From Candidatus Staskawiczbacteria bacterium RIFOXYD1_FULL_32_13 (lineage in GTDB: Bacteria > Patescibacteriota > Minisyncoccia > Minisyncoccales > Staskawiczbacteraceae), in the NCBI GenBank assembly GCA_001820485.1, contig MHPU01000011.1:1-14277 (forward strand): a stretch of DNA of 14,277 bases, read 5' to 3'. Position numbers and translations under genes: made by a program. Positions 12,212 to 14,277 of this stretch are shown here, one piece after another; the stretch's first letter is position 1; the number at the start of each line of letters is the position of its first letter. The notes below the pieces were generated by a model. That model searched no databases. It saw nothing but the letters and a program-made list of their open reading frames with translations, and was not told where the DNA came from.

Positions 12212-12306
12212 ACCAAGACGTTTTTGAGGGTGCATATTAGTTCTTAGTGGACAAATTGTGCCCAATCGCCGGTTATTGGTTCCGGCAAAACAGATAACAG
12301 CGAGAG

Positions 12307-12341
12307 AGTCGCGTTCACACTTGTGGCGCGACTATTTTTTT
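12307..12341 (+). terminator. terminator of transcript 2
   Basis: AGTCGCG (12307-12313) pairs with CGCGACT (12327-12333), with an inner CAC/GTG, followed by a seven-T run at 12335-12341. Confidence 0.93.
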
Positions 12342-12384
12342 ATAAAAAATTTGCATTTTATAAACAAAAAGAGCAAAATAAATT

Positions 12385-13704
12385 ATGAAAATAATTGCGG
12401 ACTTTCATATTCATTCCAAATATTCTAGAGCTACTTCTCCTTCTATGGATTTAGAAGAATTAGATAAGTGGGCTCAAATTAAAGGAATAAATGTTTTAGG
12501 AACTGGGGATTTTACTCACCCTTTATGGTTTTTAAATTTACAGAAAAAATTAAAATCTGCTGAAGAGGGTTTGTTTATTTTGAAAAAACAAGCCGTTGTC
12601 ATTCCCACGAAAGCGGGAATCCAGAGTAGTGCGAAAGAATCCTGGATTCCCAATCAAGTTGGGAATGACACGACTAGTGCTGTGCGATTTTTACTTACTT
12701 GTGAAATTAGTTGTATTTATAAAAAACCCATTCGACGTGGCTTAGCTCAAGATAGCAAAGTAAGAAAAGTTCATATTATTATTTTTGCTCCTAGTTTCGA
12801 AACTGTTAAAAAAATAAATAAAAAGTTAGCAAGTATTGGTAATTTAAAATCTGATGGTAGGCCAATTTTAGGTCTTGATGCAAAAGAGCTTTTAAAGATA
12901 ATTTTAGACATTGATGAAAGTTGTTTTGTTGTGCCAGCTCACATTTGGACACCTTGGTTTTCATTATTTGGATCGAAGTCGGGCTTCGATCAAATTGAGG
13001 AATGTTTTGATGAGTACTCGAAATATATTTATGCTGTTGAAACTGGTTTGTGCTCAAATCCTGCAATGAATTGGAGAGTATCTAATTTAGATAAGGTTGC
13101 TTTGATTTCAAATTCAGATTGTCATTCAGCTTCAAAAATTGGCAGAGAAGCTAATATTTTTAATACAGAGTTGAGTTATAATGGGATAATTAATGCGATA
13201 AAAAGTAAAGATAAAAATAAATTTCTACATACTATAGAATTTTTTCCAGAACAAGGAAAATATCATTTTGATGGACATAGAAATTGTAAAATAAGTTTTA
13301 GTCCATACCAATCTAAAAAAGCAAATAACATTTGTCCAGTTTGCAAAAAACCATTGGTAATTGGAGTATTAAATAGGGTTGAAGAATTAGCTGATAGAAA
13401 AGAAGGTTTTATGCCAAAAAATGCAGTGCCATACAAATCATTAATTCCCCTGCAAGAAATTATTGCAAGTTCCATTGGCAAGACTGTACTGGCAAAAGAT
13501 GTAGGGATTTATTATGAGAAATTAACAAAAAATTTAGGTACAGAATTTAATATTCTACTAGATTTAAATAAAAAAGAAATTGAAAGTTTTAGCTTGCCAG
13601 AAATTGCCGAGGGTATTTTGCATGTGAGGGAGGGTAGGGTTAAAATTGAACCTGGGTATGATGGTTTATATGGGAAAATAAAAATATTTGATAATTTAAA
13701 ATAA
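12385..13704 (+). CDS. EndoQ-like PHP-domain endonuclease
   Basis: Proteins of this PHP family (often mislabelled UvrD-like) include archaeal and Bacillus endonuclease Q, which nicks DNA 5' of deaminated bases such as uracil and hypoxanthine. PHP metal motifs are clear: ADFHIHSKYS (5-14), GTGDFTHP (39-46), VPAHIWTPW (183-191), AVETGL (217-222) and SNSDCHS (242-248). A zinc finger follows (GHRNC at 297-301, CPVC at 317-320), then the family's C-terminal helical domain. The 439-residue product carries in-frame extra sequence at about 70-97 (VVIPTKAGIQ to WIPNQVGNDTT) created by an inserted palindromic repeat, and possibly a second small insertion near 115-124. Both lie before the metal-site segment at 183, so activity may survive. 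No SD. No repair partners are adjacent. Confidence 0.88.
   Translation: MKIIADFHIHSKYSRATSPSMDLEELDKWAQIKGINVLGTGDFTHPLWFLNLQKKLKSAEEGLFILKKQAVVIPTKAGIQSSAKESWIPNQVGNDTTSAVRFLLTCEISCIYKKPIRRGLAQDSKVRKVHIIIFAPSFETVKKINKKLASIGNLKSDGRPILGLDAKELLKIILDIDESCFVVPAHIWTPWFSLFGSKSGFDQIEECFDEYSKYIYAVETGLCSNPAMNWRVSNLDKVALISNSDCHSASKIGREANIFNTELSYNGIINAIKSKDKNKFLHTIEFFPEQGKYHFDGHRNCKISFSPYQSKKANNICPVCKKPLVIGVLNRVEELADRKEGFMPKNAVPYKSLIPLQEIIASSIGKTVLAKDVGIYYEKLTKNLGTEFNILLDLNKKEIESFSLPEIAEGILHVREGRVKIEPGYDGLYGKIKIFDNLK
12598..12669. repeat. REP-type palindrome inserted in the EndoQ-like gene
   Basis: A 27-bp arm starting GTCATTCCC and ending GGGAATCCAG (12598-12624) is mirrored by a 28-bp arm starting CTGGATTCCC and ending GGGAATGAC (12642-12669). 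Each arm can also fold on itself (ATTCCC/GGGAAT). This matches the widespread bacterial palindromic repeat that encodes VIPAKAGIQ-like peptides when it lies inside genes. It keeps the reading frame here. Confidence 0.9.
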
Positions 13705-13724
13705 AGTTATACACACTTACTAAG

Positions 13725-13752
13725 TTGACACGATTTTTTAAGAGAGTAGAAT
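13725..13752 (+). promoter_or_regulatory. upstream tandem promoter of the 13881 gene
   Basis: TTGACA (13725-13730), 16-bp spacer, TAGAAT (13747-13752). It lies 70 bp before a stronger promoter on the same strand. Confidence 0.5.
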
Positions 13753-13795
13753 TGTAATAATGTGGCCTGTATATTTTTGTGCATTTGTTCAGCTC

Positions 13796-13824
13796 TTGAC
13801 AAAGAGTTTGGATAGGTGTATAAT
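13796..13824 (+). promoter_or_regulatory. consensus promoter of the 13881 gene
   Basis: TTGACA (13796-13801), 17-bp spacer, TATAAT (13819-13824): full consensus. Predicted start near 13831 gives a leader of about 50 nt with AAGGAG at 13868-13873. Confidence 0.88.
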
Positions 13825-13880
13825 AAATATATTGGTTCAAGTGTACTTTCGAGGATTGGCTTACAAAAAGGAGAAAAGCC

Positions 13881-14108
13881 ATGTCGAGCGGAGAGCAAAA
13901 TTTGTTAGAGTTAGATTTGCTTGATGCGCCAAGGACGGTGGCTGGAATGCGCGAAGAGGTGCGCAGAATTGATGAGCAGGCACTTCCTGCTTGCAGAGAT
14001 ATTCCAACTCGTCATCGATTGGAGGCGAGACGGGATGAGTTGTGGGGGTTGGCCCTCGAGATTGAGGGCGATCGGGAGTGTGCTGATTTGGACTGTTGTC
14101 TCATTTAG
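13881..14108 (+). CDS. hypothetical small acidic protein (75 aa), SD-led
   Basis: Product not recognised. ATG 13881 follows AAGGAG by 7 nt. The 75-residue protein is acidic and mostly helical in appearance, with Glu/Arg/Leu heptad-like spacing (GMREEVRRIDEQALPACRDI, RLEARRDELWGLALEIEGD). It ends in a Cys-containing tail (RECADLDCCLI), so three Cys lie in the last twelve residues. No signal peptide or membrane segment. A sampled line is 58% GC, the richest in the window alongside the 41-511 gene. It is a single-gene unit with a full-consensus promoter and a strong terminator 31 nt after the stop. Composition, SD and layout all match the other GC-rich genes here; the function is unknown. Confidence 0.75.
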   Translation: MSSGEQNLLELDLLDAPRTVAGMREEVRRIDEQALPACRDIPTRHRLEARRDELWGLALEIEGDRECADLDCCLI

Positions 14109-14139
14109 GGAGAAAGAGACAATGAGCCAACACGATTTC

Positions 14140-14181
14140 GCCGAGGGGCAACAACTCGTTGTTAACCTCGGCTTTTATTTT
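14140..14181 (+). terminator. intrinsic terminator of the 13881 gene
   Basis: GCCGAGG (14140-14146) pairs with CCTCGGC (14166-14172), extended inside by AACAA/TTGTT around CTCG, followed by TTTTATTTTATT. Confidence 0.93.
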
Positions 14182-14213
14182 ATTAAAAAAACCGCTTTCA
14201 CGATGCAGATAAA

Positions 14214-14277
14214 CTCAAAAAATAATTTTATGCTTGACGCTTCGCCCAGCCAGCGCTGGGCTCGCTCATCACCTCCA
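14214..14277. repeat. structured palindromic element, copy 3 (cut by window end)
   Basis: Sixty-four bases identical to 11576-11639: the CTC flank, the 13-bp left terminal repeat, GCTTG, the GCCCAGC/GCTGGGC arm and the start of arm 2. The right half lies beyond the window. Confidence 0.92.

Larger units (their letters stand above)
12070..12341 (+). ncRNA. candidate structured transcript 2 (~270 nt)
   Basis: A promoter at 12036-12063 and a strong terminator at 12307-12341 frame about 270 nt holding only a 35-codon ORF. In the 3' half, TAGTTCTTAGTGGACAA (12240-12256) closely matches TAGTTCCAAGTGGACAA in RNA unit 1, followed in both by TGTGCNCAA; TTGAGGG also precedes it in both. GCCGG (12268-12272)/CCGGC (12282-12286) and CCAAT/ATTGG are mutually exclusive hairpins. 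It may be a dual-function RNA, an mRNA with a long 3' UTR, or a plain sRNA. No known RNA family is recognised. Confidence 0.5.

Noticed and set aside
12104..12341. tmRNA (short ORF inside a structured RNA)
   Set aside because: There is no tRNA-like end, no GGTTCGA T-arm and no CCA-type acceptor, and the peptide lacks an ALAA-type end.
12971..12991. Perfect 8-bp hairpin GATCGAAG/CTTCGATC inside the EndoQ-like gene
   Set aside because: It encodes FGSKSGFD, which I recall as a conserved family motif, so the palindrome is probably a by-product of coding.
14122..14277. Open frame starting MSQHDFAEGQQL and open to the window end, with AGGGAG upstream
   Set aside because: It reads straight through the strong terminator at 14140-14181 and into the palindromic element copy, so it is most likely intergenic.

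Overview
The window looks like a piece of a low-GC Patescibacteria (CPR) chromosome, perhaps from the Parcubacteria side. The evidence is a MurE-type ligase without its N-terminal domain, a small EF-Tu domain-2-like protein, NIF3 and EndoQ/PHP proteins of the type common in these genomes, very lysine-rich small proteins, and AT-rich core genes that mostly lack Shine-Dalgarno (SD) sites. TGA, TAA and TAG all act as stops, so the recoded Gracilibacteria/Absconditabacteria code does not apply. All supported genes are on the + strand. I see no tRNA, rRNA, CRISPR array or transposase.

Layout: 41-511 is a GC-rich hypothetical gene with a terminator. 624-1190 is ruvA. 1308-1562 and 1893-2114 are two small hypothetical genes, each behind its own promoter and hairpin-rich leader. 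2211-3476 is murE-like. 3538-7077 encodes a 1179-residue coiled-coil membrane protein. 7272-8480 and 8641-9621 encode two exported HEAT/coiled-coil proteins that share a duplicated 3' UTR. 9871-10125 is a small basic protein, 10281-11225 is NIF3, and 11330-11498 is a probable non-coding RNA. 11710-12039 is EF-Tu-like. About 12070-12341 is a second short transcript with a 35-codon ORF. 12385-13704 is EndoQ-like, and 13881-14108 is another small GC-rich gene.

Two kinds of gene alternate. The AT-rich housekeeping genes (about 27% GC in a sampled line of murE) start without an SD. A second set (41, 1308, 7272, 8641, 13881) is GC-richer (43-58% in sampled lines), has a clear SD 6-8 nt before the start, and ends in a strong intrinsic terminator; three of its members also have a recognisable sigma70-type promoter. 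These look like independently regulated single-gene units, and none has a recognisable enzymatic function.

The most unusual non-coding content is a family of structured palindromic elements (10131-10271, 11575-11704, and 14214 to the window end). They have perfect 13-bp terminal inverted repeats and two internal arms, and the two complete copies lie directly in front of SD-less genes. Also notable are a leader-peptide/junction/terminator arrangement at 1620-1852 and two promoter-to-terminator RNA units that share a short sequence motif.
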